From Spirosoma pollinicola (GTDB taxonomy: Bacteria > Bacteroidota > Bacteroidia > Cytophagales > Spirosomataceae), in NCBI RefSeq assembly GCF_002831565.1, contig NZ_CP025096.1, positions 6,935,014-6,999,013 of the forward strand: DNA of 64,000 nucleotides, given 5' to 3'. Position numbers and translations under genes: made by a program. The notes beneath the pieces are model-generated. The model was not told the DNA's origin. It ran no database searches and was given only the letters and a program-made list of their open reading frames with translations. This document shows, in pieces, positions 8,155 to 17,586 of the stretch. Numbering within the stretch: position 1 is the stretch's first letter; every line of letters starts with the position of its first letter.

Positions 8155-8411
8155 AGGCTGACCAACATGGCCTGAACTTTTGTATTCTATTTATACCTGG
8201 TCCAAGCATTGGGCTAACAAACCTTGATTGTCCCTACAACGCCAATACGCCAACGTTAGTGGCTATGCGAAAACCGAGAACCTCAAAAATGCAAGTAAAA
8301 ACAAACGAAATCAATATGTGAAATCACAAAGCAAACTCCATAAACTCCCGTTTGCGGGCACTATTTGAACAAACTAAGACTGACTTCAGAAACTAAATAA
8401 CATACAATCTC

Positions 8412-8769
8412 TTACGGTTTCTTTTGTTTCAATAGCTCGTAGAAAGTTTTTTTATACCCTTCGCCCCAGTTCTTCATGGCATACAAGACGTCTAAAATAC
8501 GTTCACCGCCTGTGGTTAACGAATACTCAACTTTTGGAGGTAAGACATTGTAATTTTTCTTTTCTATAATGCCATGGGATTCGAGTTCCGAAAGTTGCTG
8601 ATTCAATACCCTTGCCGATGCCTGAGGAATAGATTTGTGCAATTCAGACGGGCGTTTCATTCCTTTGCTAATATTCGCTAAAAAAATTGGCGTTCCATTT
8701 TCCGCCAATAACTTCTATAGCAATATTTAGCCCACACGTAAGGTCTTTGGGTATTTTCTTTTCATCCAT
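8412..8769 (-). pseudogene. HxlR-family transcriptional regulator with frameshift
   Basis: From ATG at 8767-8769 the frame reads MDEKKIPKDLTCGLN...EVIGGKW and then hits a stop shortly after. The rest of a normal HxlR winged-helix protein (residues TPIFLANISKGMKRP onward: recognition helix with ASARVLNQQLSELESHG, wing with PPKVEYSLT) continues in another frame to 8412. The break is at about 8690-8695, next to a run of seven A's, and one extra or two missing bases explain it. GGKW is normally followed in frame by the ILxxL helix. Either the regulator is dead or this is a sequencing error. Its likely target would be a neighbour such as the DUF417 or DUF1304 gene. Confidence 0.75.
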
Positions 8770-8921
8770 TTTTTTTAGACGTTTTTGTTTACTATAAAAA
8801 TAATCAACAAACACTATTTCGACGTATAGGTAAAATTAGCAGTATAGGGGAAATTTAACCGTACTTGTGTATGCTGAGCTATTGCCGAATCTTTGCGCCT
8901 AAATTTTAAGCATAATAAATC

Positions 8922-9356
8922 ATGCACATAGACCGATTTACAAAAGCATTAGCTATTTTTGTAATTTTTGACTTTTTTATATTCTTTATTTTAGAGACTG
9001 TTTTTTGGATGCAGCCTTTCGTCCACAATCTTTTGCTTGATTGGTTTAATAATCCGCCAGTAACTTTAGGCTACGAAATGCACGCTCTGGTACTTAAAAA
9101 ACTGTTTATCAACCAGGGATTTTACAATCTGTTTTTTACAATTGGCGGCATTGCGGGGCTTTGTCAATTAAAAAAGAATAAGGCAGTGGGTTATGCATTG
9201 ATCTTATTGGTTTGTTTTGCGGCTATTGGTGCTGGATTGGTTTTGGCGGTTACATCAAACGCCTATTTACTGGCTTTTTTGCAAGCTACACCGGCTGCTA
9301 TTGCCTTTTACACTAGTTATCCCTTGTTTAAACAGGCATCCGCAAATAATCAATAA
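8922..9356 (+). CDS. DUF1304 family membrane protein
   Basis: 144 residues, four hydrophobic segments (about 8-30, 66-83, 90-110, 113-131). ETVFWMQPF near residue 25 and NQGFYNLFFTIGGIAGL near residue 68 match the two hallmarks of DUF1304 (ExxLW and NQGxYNxxLA). Function is unknown. It opens a plus-strand series that continues with a Crp/Fnr regulator 28 nt later, suggesting co-transcription and perhaps regulation by that protein. Confidence 0.7.
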   Translation: MHIDRFTKALAIFVIFDFFIFFILETVFWMQPFVHNLLLDWFNNPPVTLGYEMHALVLKKLFINQGFYNLFFTIGGIAGLCQLKKNKAVGYALILLVCFAAIGAGLVLAVTSNAYLLAFLQATPAAIAFYTSYPLFKQASANNQ

Positions 9357-9384
9357 GGCAAAAATTGCAATCTACACTGTGCCA

Positions 9385-9972
9385 ATGGAAAAAGAACAAC
9401 TCATCAGCTTTATTAAGAAAAATATCCCCAACATAAGTGTAACGCAAACCGGGCTTGATACCATTGCAGGACATTTTGAGGAAATGGATTTTTCCAAAAA
9501 TGAATATCTCTTAAAGCAGGGAAAGGTAAGCGGCTATTATTATCTGGCAGAAGGCTTTGTAAGAGCTTTTACATTTGATCCCAACGGCAATGAAATCACC
9601 ACGTTTTTTTATCCACAAGGCAGGGTAGCCTTTGAAGCAGCTTCTTTTTTTCTTCGCCAGCCATCCACAGAAAATTTACAGGCTATTACCAATTGTAAAG
9701 TATATGCTACCAGCTTTGAAAAACTAAACCTTCTTTTCCATTCCGTACCCGAGTTTAGGGAATTTGCAAGAGCCATGCTGGTAAAGGAGTTTGTAGCTTA
9801 CAAACAACGCACCTTATCCATGATTAACAAAAGTGCAGAAGAGCGTTACAGCAGCCTGATAGCAGATAACAAAGAGATTTTTCAACACGCCCAACTAAAG
9901 CATATTGCCTCTCACCTGGGCATAACAGACACTTCCCTTAGCCGTATAAGAAAAGAGTTTGCCAGAAAATAG
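9385..9972 (+). CDS. Crp/Fnr-family transcriptional regulator
   Basis: 195 residues from ATG 9385; longer in-frame starts exist inside the upstream gene but have no regulator-like sequence. The cyclic-nucleotide-binding beta-roll spans about 20-130 (EYLLKQGKVSGYYYLAEGFVRAF). The helix-turn-helix is near the C-terminus (LKHIASHLGITDTSLSRIRKEF), as in many short Bacteroidota members. There are no Fnr-type cysteines, so it is not an iron-sulphur oxygen sensor, and the ligand is unknown. It lies 28 nt after the DUF1304 gene and 102 nt before a membrane-protein gene and may control this cluster. Confidence 0.8.
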   Translation: MEKEQLISFIKKNIPNISVTQTGLDTIAGHFEEMDFSKNEYLLKQGKVSGYYYLAEGFVRAFTFDPNGNEITTFFYPQGRVAFEAASFFLRQPSTENLQAITNCKVYATSFEKLNLLFHSVPEFREFARAMLVKEFVAYKQRTLSMINKSAEERYSSLIADNKEIFQHAQLKHIASHLGITDTSLSRIRKEFARK

Positions 9973-10074
9973 CATGTCTATTTCTTGCCATTTGGCAATT
10001 CGTTTCATATCAAATGGCAAGTATGCTTAGGGTGAGCGTAGCGTCCTTTGTATCGTAATCAAACAAACAATACA

Positions 10075-10746
10075 ATGCTACATTTACCAGCCTACGTTTA
10101 CATAACCTTTGCTGCAACAGTACTGCTTGCCATCGGGTTATTTTACAAAGCCACCAACCAGTCAAAACCTTTTTTGATTGGTTTATTGGCCTGGATACTT
10201 ATTCAGTCAATACTTGCTATTGCCGGGTTTTATACCAATCCCGGCACAGTAACGGCACGCTTCCCATTGTTGGTTTTACCGCCACTACTTTTCCTGGCAT
10301 CCAGATTTGCTACAAAGAATGGAAGAGCTTTTCTGGATGAACTTGACTTACCAACGCTTACCATTTTTCATATCATCCGGATTCCCGTGGAACTCGTTTT
10401 ATACTGGCTATTCGTCAGCAAAAACGTTCCTGAAGCAATGACTTTTCATGGTAGGAATTTCGATATCCTCTCTGGCATTTCGGCTCCCTTTATCTATTAT
10501 TTTAGTTTTGTAAAAAAGATACTAGGCAAGGCAGCCATTATTGCCTGGAATTTAATTTGTCTTGCGTTGCTGATAAACGTTGTATCCTCTGCCCTACTTT
10601 CTTTACCGGCAAGGTTTACACAATTTGGTTTTGAACAACCCAATCTGGCACTTGGCTACTTTCCTTTCGTATTGCTTCCCGCAGTTTTAGTACCCTTGGT
10701 ATTACTGTCAACCGCAGCAGCCATTAAACAATTGCTGAAAAAATAG
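10075..10746 (+). CDS. Polytopic membrane protein of unknown function
   Basis: 223 residues from ATG 10075; a TTG nine codons earlier (10048) is less likely. About seven hydrophobic segments cover nearly the whole length, starting at residue 5 (YVYITFAATVLLAIGLFY) and ending just before the KQLLKK tail. No transporter or enzyme motif is visible, and I do not recognise the family. It lies between the Crp/Fnr gene and the second copy of the two-gene module, 46 nt before the latter, so it is probably part of the same transcript. Confidence 0.6.
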   Translation: MLHLPAYVYITFAATVLLAIGLFYKATNQSKPFLIGLLAWILIQSILAIAGFYTNPGTVTARFPLLVLPPLLFLASRFATKNGRAFLDELDLPTLTIFHIIRIPVELVLYWLFVSKNVPEAMTFHGRNFDILSGISAPFIYYFSFVKKILGKAAIIAWNLICLALLINVVSSALLSLPARFTQFGFEQPNLALGYFPFVLLPAVLVPLVLLSTAAAIKQLLKK

Positions 10747-10792
10747 TTTGCATCAGGTTGCAACTATTGATACCCATTTAAAAATTAAAATC

Positions 10793-11131
10793 ATGCCAAC
10801 CGAACAAAATAAGCCGATCGCCTTAACCACAACTGCGACAAAAATTCTTGTTAGTGGGCATTTAACCGAAAAAGCAAAAGATCTAGCAGCAAGAATGCCT
10901 GTAATGACGAAAGAAGTACCTGCAACTGTACAGCTTTACTTGGATGGAATTATTGAGCAATGGTGGGTGAAACCCGATGCAAGTGGAGTGGTATTTTTAT
11001 TGAACCTGATCGACACCAGAAAAGCGTCTGACTTATTAAATGCACTTCCTTTAGGTATAGCCGGTATGATGGAGTTTGAATTGATTCCCTTAGGTCCTTT
11101 AGGTCCACTTCGTATGCTATTAACTAGTTAA
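10793..11131 (+). CDS. Muconolactone-isomerase-like small protein (copy 2)
   Basis: 112 residues from ATG 10793; a longer ORF from 10748 lacks conserved sequence. It parallels the 3797-4168 protein from about residue 15 to the end: GHLTE, EVPATVQLYLDG, IEQWWVKPDASGVVFLLN, LPLGIAGMMEFELIPLGPLGPLRML. The ferredoxin-like alpha+beta barrel of muconolactone isomerase/YciI proteins is the likely fold. The partner NTF2-like gene starts 25 nt downstream, tighter than at copy 1, which supports an operon. Confidence 0.6.
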   Translation: MPTEQNKPIALTTTATKILVSGHLTEKAKDLAARMPVMTKEVPATVQLYLDGIIEQWWVKPDASGVVFLLNLIDTRKASDLLNALPLGIAGMMEFELIPLGPLGPLRMLLTS

Positions 11132-11156
11132 TCATCCACAATTAAAAAGCAATACA

Positions 11157-11558
11157 ATGAATCAGACACTAAATAACTACGCTATTGCAGTTGCTGAAGG
11201 CGATAAAGCAAGTTTAGCCGCTACGTTTGCTACCAACGTTAAAATAATGCAGCCAGCAGGCAATCAACCCATTGATGGGGTCGGAAAAGCCGCTACCATG
11301 CTCAGTGCGGCTTTGATTGCCATTGAAAATTTTAAGCTGGTGCGAACTTTTGAAAAGGAAGAAAATTGGGGTGCAGTCGTTTTTGAAGGCCAGCTTGATG
11401 GTAACGTTGTGCAATTGATCGATCAGGTTTACCTTGATGAAAACAACCTGATAAACCACGTGGATGTATTTTTCAGGCCAACGGCCATGGCCGAAATGTT
11501 ATTGGACAAAATGGCCGCGGCTATTCAACTTCAGGCGTCAAAAGCTTTAATTGCATAA
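11157..11558 (+). CDS. NTF2-like (SnoaL-type) small protein (copy 2)
   Basis: 133 residues, paralogue of 4384-4770. Shared features are an NYAIAVAEGDKASLAATFA helix, the KIMQPAGNQPIDG turn, and an IDQVYLDENNLINHVDVFFRP block that lines the cavity in NTF2-like folds. No acid/base pair can be named with certainty. It follows the isomerase-like gene at 25 nt and precedes a lipase-like gene at 62 nt, so the three could process one hydrophobic substrate; this is inference from order. Confidence 0.6.
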   Translation: MNQTLNNYAIAVAEGDKASLAATFATNVKIMQPAGNQPIDGVGKAATMLSAALIAIENFKLVRTFEKEENWGAVVFEGQLDGNVVQLIDQVYLDENNLINHVDVFFRPTAMAEMLLDKMAAAIQLQASKALIA

Positions 11559-11620
11559 GACACTAAAAAAACATCAACCTCATTTTAACATCATTGATAA
11601 CCATTTAAAAAACTAAAATC

Positions 11621-12460
11621 ATGGAACCAACAACGTCAAATTTCAACAATCAAGCAGGTCTTAAAATTTTCACGCGTACCTGGTTGCCGCAGCAAGATGC
11701 AAAAGGCACACTAATTCTTGTTCACGGATTTAACTCACACAGCGGCTACTATCAATGGGTTGCCGACCAGTTTACAGCTATCGGTTTTGCCGTATATGCC
11801 TTGGATCTGGAAGGTCGTGGCCAATCGGAAGGCGAACGTTTTTATGTACAGAGCATTTATGACTATGTAAAAGAGGTGGACCAGTTGGTAGATATTGCGA
11901 AAGCTGCCCATCCAGATTTACCTCTCTTTGTTTTAGGTCATAGTGCAGGCGGTGTAGTTGCTACACTTTACGCTCTAGACAATTCCCCAAAAATAAACGG
12001 GCTTATCAGTGTAAGCTTTGTATTCCAGATCCCTGCTCCTGATTTTGCTTTAGCCGTATTGAAAGGATTAAGCCATCTGGTTCCACACCTGCATTCTATA
12101 ACTCTTAAAAATGAAGATTTTTCCCGTAATCCAGAAGAGGTGCATATTATGAACAACGATCCCCTGATTGCCCATGAATCGCAACCTACAAAAACGATGG
12201 AGCAATTGGTGCTTGCCGATGAACGATTAAAAAAAGAATTATCGCAAATAACATTGCCCATTTTGATATTGCATGGTACCGATGACAAAGCTGCTCGATA
12301 TACCGGAAGTCAGTTCTTTTATGATAATGCGACATCAACCGACAAATCATTAAAATTATACGAAGGGCATTACCATTCTCTATTAACCGATGTAGACAAA
12401 GAATTAGTAATGGCAGATATTAAAGACTGGGTAATTAAACATGTGAATACACCACAATAA
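11621..12460 (+). CDS. Alpha/beta hydrolase, monoacylglycerol-lipase/S33 type
   Basis: 279 residues. The oxyanion-hole strand LILVHGFNSHSGYY is at about 31-44. The nucleophile elbow GHSAGG has Ser108. The acid segment LILHGTDDKAARY is near residue 220 and the catalytic histidine in EGHYHSLL near residue 250. The lid between about 130 and 200 is typical of Hydrolase_4 lysophospholipases. There is no signal peptide, so it should hydrolyse acylglycerols or lysolipids in the cytoplasm. It is the last gene of the plus-strand cluster and is followed by a terminator-like hairpin. Confidence 0.85.
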   Translation: MEPTTSNFNNQAGLKIFTRTWLPQQDAKGTLILVHGFNSHSGYYQWVADQFTAIGFAVYALDLEGRGQSEGERFYVQSIYDYVKEVDQLVDIAKAAHPDLPLFVLGHSAGGVVATLYALDNSPKINGLISVSFVFQIPAPDFALAVLKGLSHLVPHLHSITLKNEDFSRNPEEVHIMNNDPLIAHESQPTKTMEQLVLADERLKKELSQITLPILILHGTDDKAARYTGSQFFYDNATSTDKSLKLYEGHYHSLLTDVDKELVMADIKDWVIKHVNTPQ

Positions 12461-12516
12461 ATTCTCAATAAACTTTTCGTATAAAAACGCATTGAGTTAT
12501 AAGTCAAATAACTCTT

Positions 12517-12553
12517 AAACTAAAGCGCCTCAACTAGTTAGGTGTTTTAGTTT
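12517..12553 (+). terminator. Hairpin terminator after the lipase-like gene
   Basis: Arms 12517-12530 and 12540-12553 pair over 14 bp with two G-U positions. The outer AAACTAAA/TTTAGTTT part gives a U-rich right arm. It lies 56 nt after the lipase stop codon. Confidence 0.55.
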
Positions 12554-12608
12554 GGTATAATAGCAATACGTAAAACGTGCTGGGAAATTAAGATTCGCTC
12601 CAATAGGG

Positions 12609-13916
12609 TGAACTTGCTACATTTGAATGGAGACTTTTTAGGCAGATTTAGCGACAAACTTCAATTTGACTAAGGTTAAACTATGTGTGTTTGACGAGGG
12701 ATTTAAATAAATGGCTTGCCCTGGCGTACCGGTCGAACTGTTTTATGTAAAAGTATCAGTTCAAGAGGCTGCCCGTGAGCTCGGCATTGATTCGAGTCGG
12801 GTCAGCAAATGGAGACAACGCCACAATAAAAACGATCGAACTATGCCTGCCAATATCATCCTTACTGACGAACAGCAACAGATCATAAGGCTACAACGAG
12901 AGCTTAGAGAAGCTCAGATGGAACGCGATATACTAAAGAAGGCAGTCAGCATCTTCTCCAGTGGAGACGGGAGGTATTGCGATTTATAAAGGAACATGCC
13001 AACGAATTTCCTGTTGAGAAGATGTGTAAAGTCCTGGATGTAAGTATCAGTGGCTATTATTATTGGCGTAAACATCCAGTTGGAAGCAGGCAACTCAATT
13101 AAGATGAGTAGATCAACTACATCCGACAAGTGCATGGTAAAATAAAAGCCAATCTCGGTACGGTAGCCCCGCGCCACGGTGGCCCGGATTGGGGATGAAC
13201 TCCGCTACCAGGGCGTGAAAGCCTCCCGTAACCACATTGCCAGACTCATGCGGAAGGTAGGTCTTCGTAGCATCATGTAAAAAAAGCACCGGGTGCAGAC
13301 TACGGAATCCAATTACAACTACCCCGTGGCAGAAAACGTGCTGAATAGAGAGTTCACGGCCGATAAACCAGGACAAAAGTGGGTCTCAGATTCGACTTAT
13401 ATCGCCACTGGTCAGGGGTAGCTTTATCTAACGGTTATTTTAGATCTGGCCGACCAAAAAGTGATCGGTTGGGCAATGAGCGATAGTATGAAAGCGATGG
13501 AAACGAGTATGTCTTCTTGGCGTATGGCTCTCAAAAACAGGATTATAGAGGGTGAACTTCTGTTTCATTCGGACCGTGGTTTCCAATATGCCTGCACGGA
13601 CTTTATGGATGAACTAAAGGACTTGCCGGTGGTGCAAAGTATAACCGAGCTGCCGGAGCAGTCGGAAGGGAAACTGTTGGGATAATGCAGTTGCCGAAAG
13701 TTTTTTTAAGACCCTCAAGTTCGAGATGGTCAATCATACTTATTTTGCCACGCCGGTAGCGGCTCGGTTGGCTACCTTCGAGTATATCGAGAGTTGGTAC
13801 AACCGCCAACGGAAACATTCGTTGTTGAATTACTGCACGCCCAGTCAGCAGGAATCATATTTTTATACTTCCTCAATGGCCGCTTAAAAAATCTCCCCTA
13901 TACTGTTGCAAGTCCA
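12609..13916 (+). mobile_element. Degenerate IS3-family insertion sequence
   Basis: About 1.31 kb bounded by TGAACTTGC (12609-12617) and its near-inverse GCAAGTCCA (13908-13916). OrfA (12711-12989) keeps the HTH, SVQEAARELGIDSSRVSKWR, and the leucine-zipper end, but its first codons do not fit. OrfB starts in another frame (RREVLRFIKEHANEFP), stops near 13100, and is broken again several times. Its integrase core is readable in pieces, for example ILDLADQKVIGWAMS near 13440-13480, ELLFHSDRGFQYACTDF near 13556-13605, and NAVAESFFKTLKFEM near 13684-13730 with the catalytic Glu. The C-terminal segment ends with SSMAA at 13886. Too many stops and shifts for function; it cannot transpose itself. 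Confidence 0.85.
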
Positions 13917-14280
13917 ATTGGGCGTAGCATACCGGTCTAATAAGCGTAATAAAACGAAGCTGTTCAGCGCTACATTCGTTATGTATCAAATTTTAGTTCG
14001 CTTATCCTACTTCGTGCTCAGTATGACAAAAATAGGTCCAGATTGACTTTATCTCATTAATACTGAAATGTTTTGCAGGCCAAAAGTAGAAACACCTTCC
14101 GGAACTATAGCCAGAAGGTGTTTCCATATGCGACAGAATGTCGTATACAGATATTAAAATTTGAGCACGGGATGCCCGTCCGAATCGGACGTTTTTGTGG
14201 AAGATTTATTGAGTCAACTGTTGCATACGATCCCGGAATGAATGAAGTACGCCTGCGGCTAAATGCCACGAGTTTATGGG
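13917..14280. other. Gene-free spacer next to the IS end
   Basis: 364 nt between the IS right end and the GNAT gene. Apart from the hairpin at 14089-14124 I see no gene. A plus-strand ORF from 14073 runs into the acetyltransferase on the other strand and has no recognisable content. Confidence 0.5.
14089..14124. terminator. Hairpin downstream of the GNAT gene
   Basis: 11-bp perfect arms (14089-14099 and 14114-14124) flank a 14-nt loop. It lies about 160 nt past the stop of the minus-strand acetyltransferase gene and could end that operon, but there is no long T-run on either side. Confidence 0.4.
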
Positions 14281-14991
14281 CTAATTTTTCTGCAAAACAT
14301 AAATGTACATGTCGGTTCGGATCTCGAAACCCATCGCTTCATAAAGATGGATGGCTCGTTGGTTCTCCGCCTTCACATGCAGGAAGGGGGTACCGGATGC
14401 GGCTTGAATTCGGCAAATCTGCCGCCTGAGGAGATGGCGGGCGTAGCCTTTGCTGACATGATCCGGGTGGGTGCAGACCGCACTGATTTCGGCAAATTCA
14501 TAAGCCTGTAATCGTTGGCCCGCCATCGCGACCAACTCATCACCCTCAAAAATGCCTTCATAATGACCAAACGCAATCGTCCGGTTGGCAAAAGGGCCCG
14601 GGGCAGTTAAGGCTGTTAAAGCCAACATCTGAGGGACATGCTGGCTGGTTAACGACATGATTTCCGGGCCGATGGGTGCTGGTTCCGCTGGTTTGGTATA
14701 AACCAGTTGCCAACCATCTATCCGTTGCCGTAGGGTCCATGGGGCTGCTATCGCCAATTTTTCCGGGCTGAATAGCGCAATAGGCGAATCAAAGGGAATC
14801 GTCTGGTACAGCCGGGTCAGGTTAGCCTGAGTGAGTTCCGATAGCGCGGCAAAGGGGGATACGTCAGGCGTAAAATAAGGTATGGTATTCGGGCCATGGG
14901 CGAGGTGTTTATTGCCTGACCTTAAGGCATGCCAGACGGGGTTATCCAATACATGATTCGGGACCATAATGCAGAGAGAAAATTGATTCAC
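14281..14991 (-). CDS. GNAT-family N-acetyltransferase
   Basis: 236 residues. The GNAT fold occupies the C-terminal half. EFAEISAVCTHPDHVSKGYARHLL (around 165-190) contains motif A with the Q/RxxGxG/A-type acetyl-CoA loop (SKGYA), and FLHVKAENQRAIHLYEAMGFEIR is motif B. The N-terminal 110 residues are a second, degenerate GNAT-like or substrate domain, as in FR47-like proteins. It transfers an acetyl group to an unknown amine. Third gene of a minus-strand series (SDR, MFS exporter, GNAT) with gaps of 64 and 67 nt, which suggests resistance or modification and export of one compound. Confidence 0.8.
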   Translation of the reverse strand: MNQFSLCIMVPNHVLDNPVWHALRSGNKHLAHGPNTIPYFTPDVSPFAALSELTQANLTRLYQTIPFDSPIALFSPEKLAIAAPWTLRQRIDGWQLVYTKPAEPAPIGPEIMSLTSQHVPQMLALTALTAPGPFANRTIAFGHYEGIFEGDELVAMAGQRLQAYEFAEISAVCTHPDHVSKGYARHLLRRQICRIQAASGTPFLHVKAENQRAIHLYEAMGFEIRTDMYIYVLQKN

Positions 14992-15058
14992 CGTAAATAA
15001 TCGTACACCGATTACTGATCAGGCGTGTTGCTGTTGAGGCTAGCGATTCCGACCAGGA

Positions 15059-16480
15059 TCATTCCGCTAGGATCGTACTCGCCAGCCTGGCTACTTTCGT
15101 TGGCAAGAACAAGAGCAGAAGGCTCACTAAAGCCAGACAAATGATATTGGCCCCCATACTGTACTGAAAAGCCTTGATGTAGTTCGTATTGGGTCCAGAT
15201 GACAGGAGAACCGAATAGAAAAGGCCACCCACAATACATACGCCCAGCGCCGAGGCTGTTTGCTGACAGGTAGAATAAATGCCTGCCGCTGCCCCCGCGT
15301 ACCGGGTTGGCACGCTGCGTAGGGTGATATTCAGGAGCGAGGGCAGTACCAGCCCGTTGCCCAGTCCGTACATCCCCTGGAGGGCAAATACCGTAACGCT
15401 ACTGACATTCCCCCGGAAGTAGACAATCTGAAGCAGAAGGGTAATCATGAGTAGAACCAGTCCAACCTGAAGAACACCCGGACCATAGTGGATGATGAGT
15501 TTGGCCGCGACCATCGATGAGAGGGTAAACAACAGGCCCGGTAGCACAAAATATAATCCGGAAACCAAGGGCGAGAGGCCAAGTCCATTCTGCATAAAAA
15601 CGGCACTAATAAGTAGGTACGATGTATGCATCATAAAATGAAATACGGCGGCCAGCAGACCAATGTCAAAGTCCTTATTGGCAAACAAGGCCAGGTCAAT
15701 GAGCGGCTCAAGACCGCGCGTACGCTTTTTCTGCTGATCGATAATGAAGTAGCCGAAAATGAGCCCGGAAAGAAAAAGTAGCGTAAAGCTCCACCAGGGC
15801 CAGCCTGATTCCCGGCCCATAATAAGGGGAACAATCAGGCAGAACAGACCCATTGTCAAGATCACCACCCCTGAATAGTCGAGTTTCTGTTGATCTTGCT
15901 TCGGGGTTTCCGGTAAATAGACATGCGTGGCCCAAAGGGCGGCCAGACCAATGGGCAGGTTAATGAAAAATATCAACCGCCAGCCATCAACAAGAAAATG
16001 TGTATCGGCCAGATACCCACCCAGTACCTGCCCGGTGATGGACGCTATCCCCAGGGTTATTCCGAAATAGCCAATGGCTTTTGATCGGTCTTTCGGTTCG
16101 GTAAACAACACTTGTATATAGGCAATGGCCTGAGGAACCATGAACGAAGCACTGACGCCTTGCAGAAAACGCATCGCATTCAATTGAAACGCCCTGTTTG
16201 ACAGGCCGCAAAAGCAGGAAAAGACCGTAAAGCTGAGCATCCCCCAGAAAAATGTGCGCTTCCGACCCAGGTGATCGCCGGTTCGACTCCCGGTGATCAA
16301 GAAAGAAGCATACCCCAGCAAATAACCCGCAATGACGAGTTGCACCTGCCCATTGGTGGCATGAATGCCTTTTTGGATAGCTGGTACCGCGACATTGATG
16401 ATGAACACATCAATGACCGAGAGTAAGGGGGCCGTTAGCACGACCAGTAGAGCAATCCAGTTGGAGGGTTCTTTTTTCAT
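15059..16480 (-). CDS. MFS drug exporter, DHA2 (14-TM) family
   Basis: 473 residues, about fourteen hydrophobic segments. DHLGRKRTFFWGM (about residue 70) is the loop 2-3 motif A. GNGLVLPSLLNITLRSVPTRYAGAAAGIYSTCQQTASALG near residue 400 matches the EmrB/QacA half-repeat. Such proteins export organic compounds with proton import. It lies between the SDR gene (64 nt upstream) and the GNAT gene. Regulation by the nearby TetR protein is the usual arrangement for DHA2 pumps, and a TetR-type operator lies ahead of the SDR gene that leads this series. Confidence 0.85.
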   Translation of the reverse strand: MKKEPSNWIALLVVLTAPLLSVIDVFIINVAVPAIQKGIHATNGQVQLVIAGYLLGYASFLITGSRTGDHLGRKRTFFWGMLSFTVFSCFCGLSNRAFQLNAMRFLQGVSASFMVPQAIAYIQVLFTEPKDRSKAIGYFGITLGIASITGQVLGGYLADTHFLVDGWRLIFFINLPIGLAALWATHVYLPETPKQDQQKLDYSGVVILTMGLFCLIVPLIMGRESGWPWWSFTLLFLSGLIFGYFIIDQQKKRTRGLEPLIDLALFANKDFDIGLLAAVFHFMMHTSYLLISAVFMQNGLGLSPLVSGLYFVLPGLLFTLSSMVAAKLIIHYGPGVLQVGLVLLMITLLLQIVYFRGNVSSVTVFALQGMYGLGNGLVLPSLLNITLRSVPTRYAGAAAGIYSTCQQTASALGVCIVGGLFYSVLLSSGPNTNYIKAFQYSMGANIICLALVSLLLLFLPTKVARLASTILAE

Positions 16481-16544
16481 TCGCTGGGTAATAGTCCGTG
16501 AAGATCGTCTTGGTGATTCGTTGCCGGGTTAGGCCTGTGTAGGA

Positions 16545-17285
16545 TTACCCAGCTGGCTGCATGACCTGTAAGGCCATGTCGGGCGATTGGCGATACAGCT
16601 CATAGATTACCTGCGTATTGCCAACCCGAATCTCGTAGGTGTCGGTTGCTAGCGCGTCGAAAAAGGCCTGAGCCACGGCCGACGGGGCGATGCCCGTGTG
16701 GCCGTTGATGATGGCTGAAAATTCCGTATCGACCAGCGGAGGCATCAATTCAAACACCTTCACCCTACTGGTCCGGCTCAGGGCCACCCGTAACGATTGG
16801 GTGTAGGAGTGAAGTGCTGCTTTGCTGGCCGAATAGGTAACCAAGCTACCCGGAACGAAAGCCACCACGGAGGAAACATTGACAAGGGCGGCTTCGGCTT
16901 GCGTTTTCAGGATGGGCAATAACTTTTCATTTAACCGGATAACGGCCAGGTAGTTGGTCAGCATCTCGTCCTGAGCGCTCTCAAAAGCCCCTTCGCTGTT
17001 GGCAATATCGTATAGAATAGCCCGGCCTGCGTTGTTAATAACCAGATTCAGGGTCGGAAAGTCCTTCGCCAACCGGCTAACCAGCGCGTTCACATCAGCC
17101 TCATTACTGACGTTGCTGAGAATACCCGTCGCCTGGTTTAACTGGGCCAGGGCGTTATCGAGCCGCGCCTGATCCCGGCCGGTTATAATAACGGTATTGT
17201 CGCTGGCCAACAATGATTTAGCGACTTCCAGGCCAATACCGGCACTGCCGCCGGTAATCAATACCGTGTTGTTGGTGGTTTTCAT
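16545..17285 (-). CDS. Short-chain dehydrogenase/reductase (DltE-like)
   Basis: 246 residues. N-terminal TGGSAGIGLEVAKSLL at 10-25 is the TGxxxGIG dinucleotide loop, NNAG near 87 stabilises the fold, and the catalytic S-YxxxK is VNVSS...YSASK near 140-160. The C-terminus resembles the DltE/YciK group of NADP-dependent oxidoreductases. Substrate unknown. It is first in the minus-strand series, with a 180-nt leader that holds a copy of the TetR operator. Confidence 0.85.
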   Translation of the reverse strand: MKTTNNTVLITGGSAGIGLEVAKSLLASDNTVIITGRDQARLDNALAQLNQATGILSNVSNEADVNALVSRLAKDFPTLNLVINNAGRAILYDIANSEGAFESAQDEMLTNYLAVIRLNEKLLPILKTQAEAALVNVSSVVAFVPGSLVTYSASKAALHSYTQSLRVALSRTSRVKVFELMPPLVDTEFSAIINGHTGIAPSAVAQAFFDALATDTYEIRVGNTQVIYELYRQSPDMALQVMQPAG

Positions 17286-17466
17286 CGGTCTGTTTTTAGT
17301 TGATTCGTAATTAAGTTCGGTCTGACGACCTGCGTACCGGTAGGTTCAGCAAGACGGTCAGCGAGTCGTTAGTGCTCGGATAGGGAAATAAGCGTGGTCG
17401 GTTTAGCGGCACCTACCACCCGATCACGGAGGTCGTTCGTAAAATCAAACGCAGTAGGCTTGTAAA

Positions 17467-17480
17467 ATACCGATTGGTAT
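17467..17480. promoter_or_regulatory. TetR-type operator ahead of the SDR gene
   Basis: ATACCGATTGGTAT is an inverted repeat ATACC-N4-GGTAT within an A/T-rich surround. The same repeat with one differing spacer base lies just ahead of the TetR gene (18199-18212). It is about 180 nt upstream of the SDR start, in the leader of the SDR-MFS-GNAT series. Confidence 0.7.
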
Positions 17481-17586
17481 ATTTTTAGATAAAAAAATAG
17501 GTCTGAATGCATTTACTAGTAGTTCAGGGGTAGACTGGCTGTTAACGGATACGGGTAAACAGGTGTGAATGGACGCGGGAGCCAGA

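Noticed and set aside
8412..8708. Intact HxlR protein starting with TTG at 8708
   Set aside because: This start removes the conserved GGKW helix, which is present in the other frame just upstream; a frameshift explains the data better.
14073..14511. Plus-strand frames opposite the GNAT gene
   Set aside because: They overlap a well-supported acetyltransferase and have no recognisable domain.
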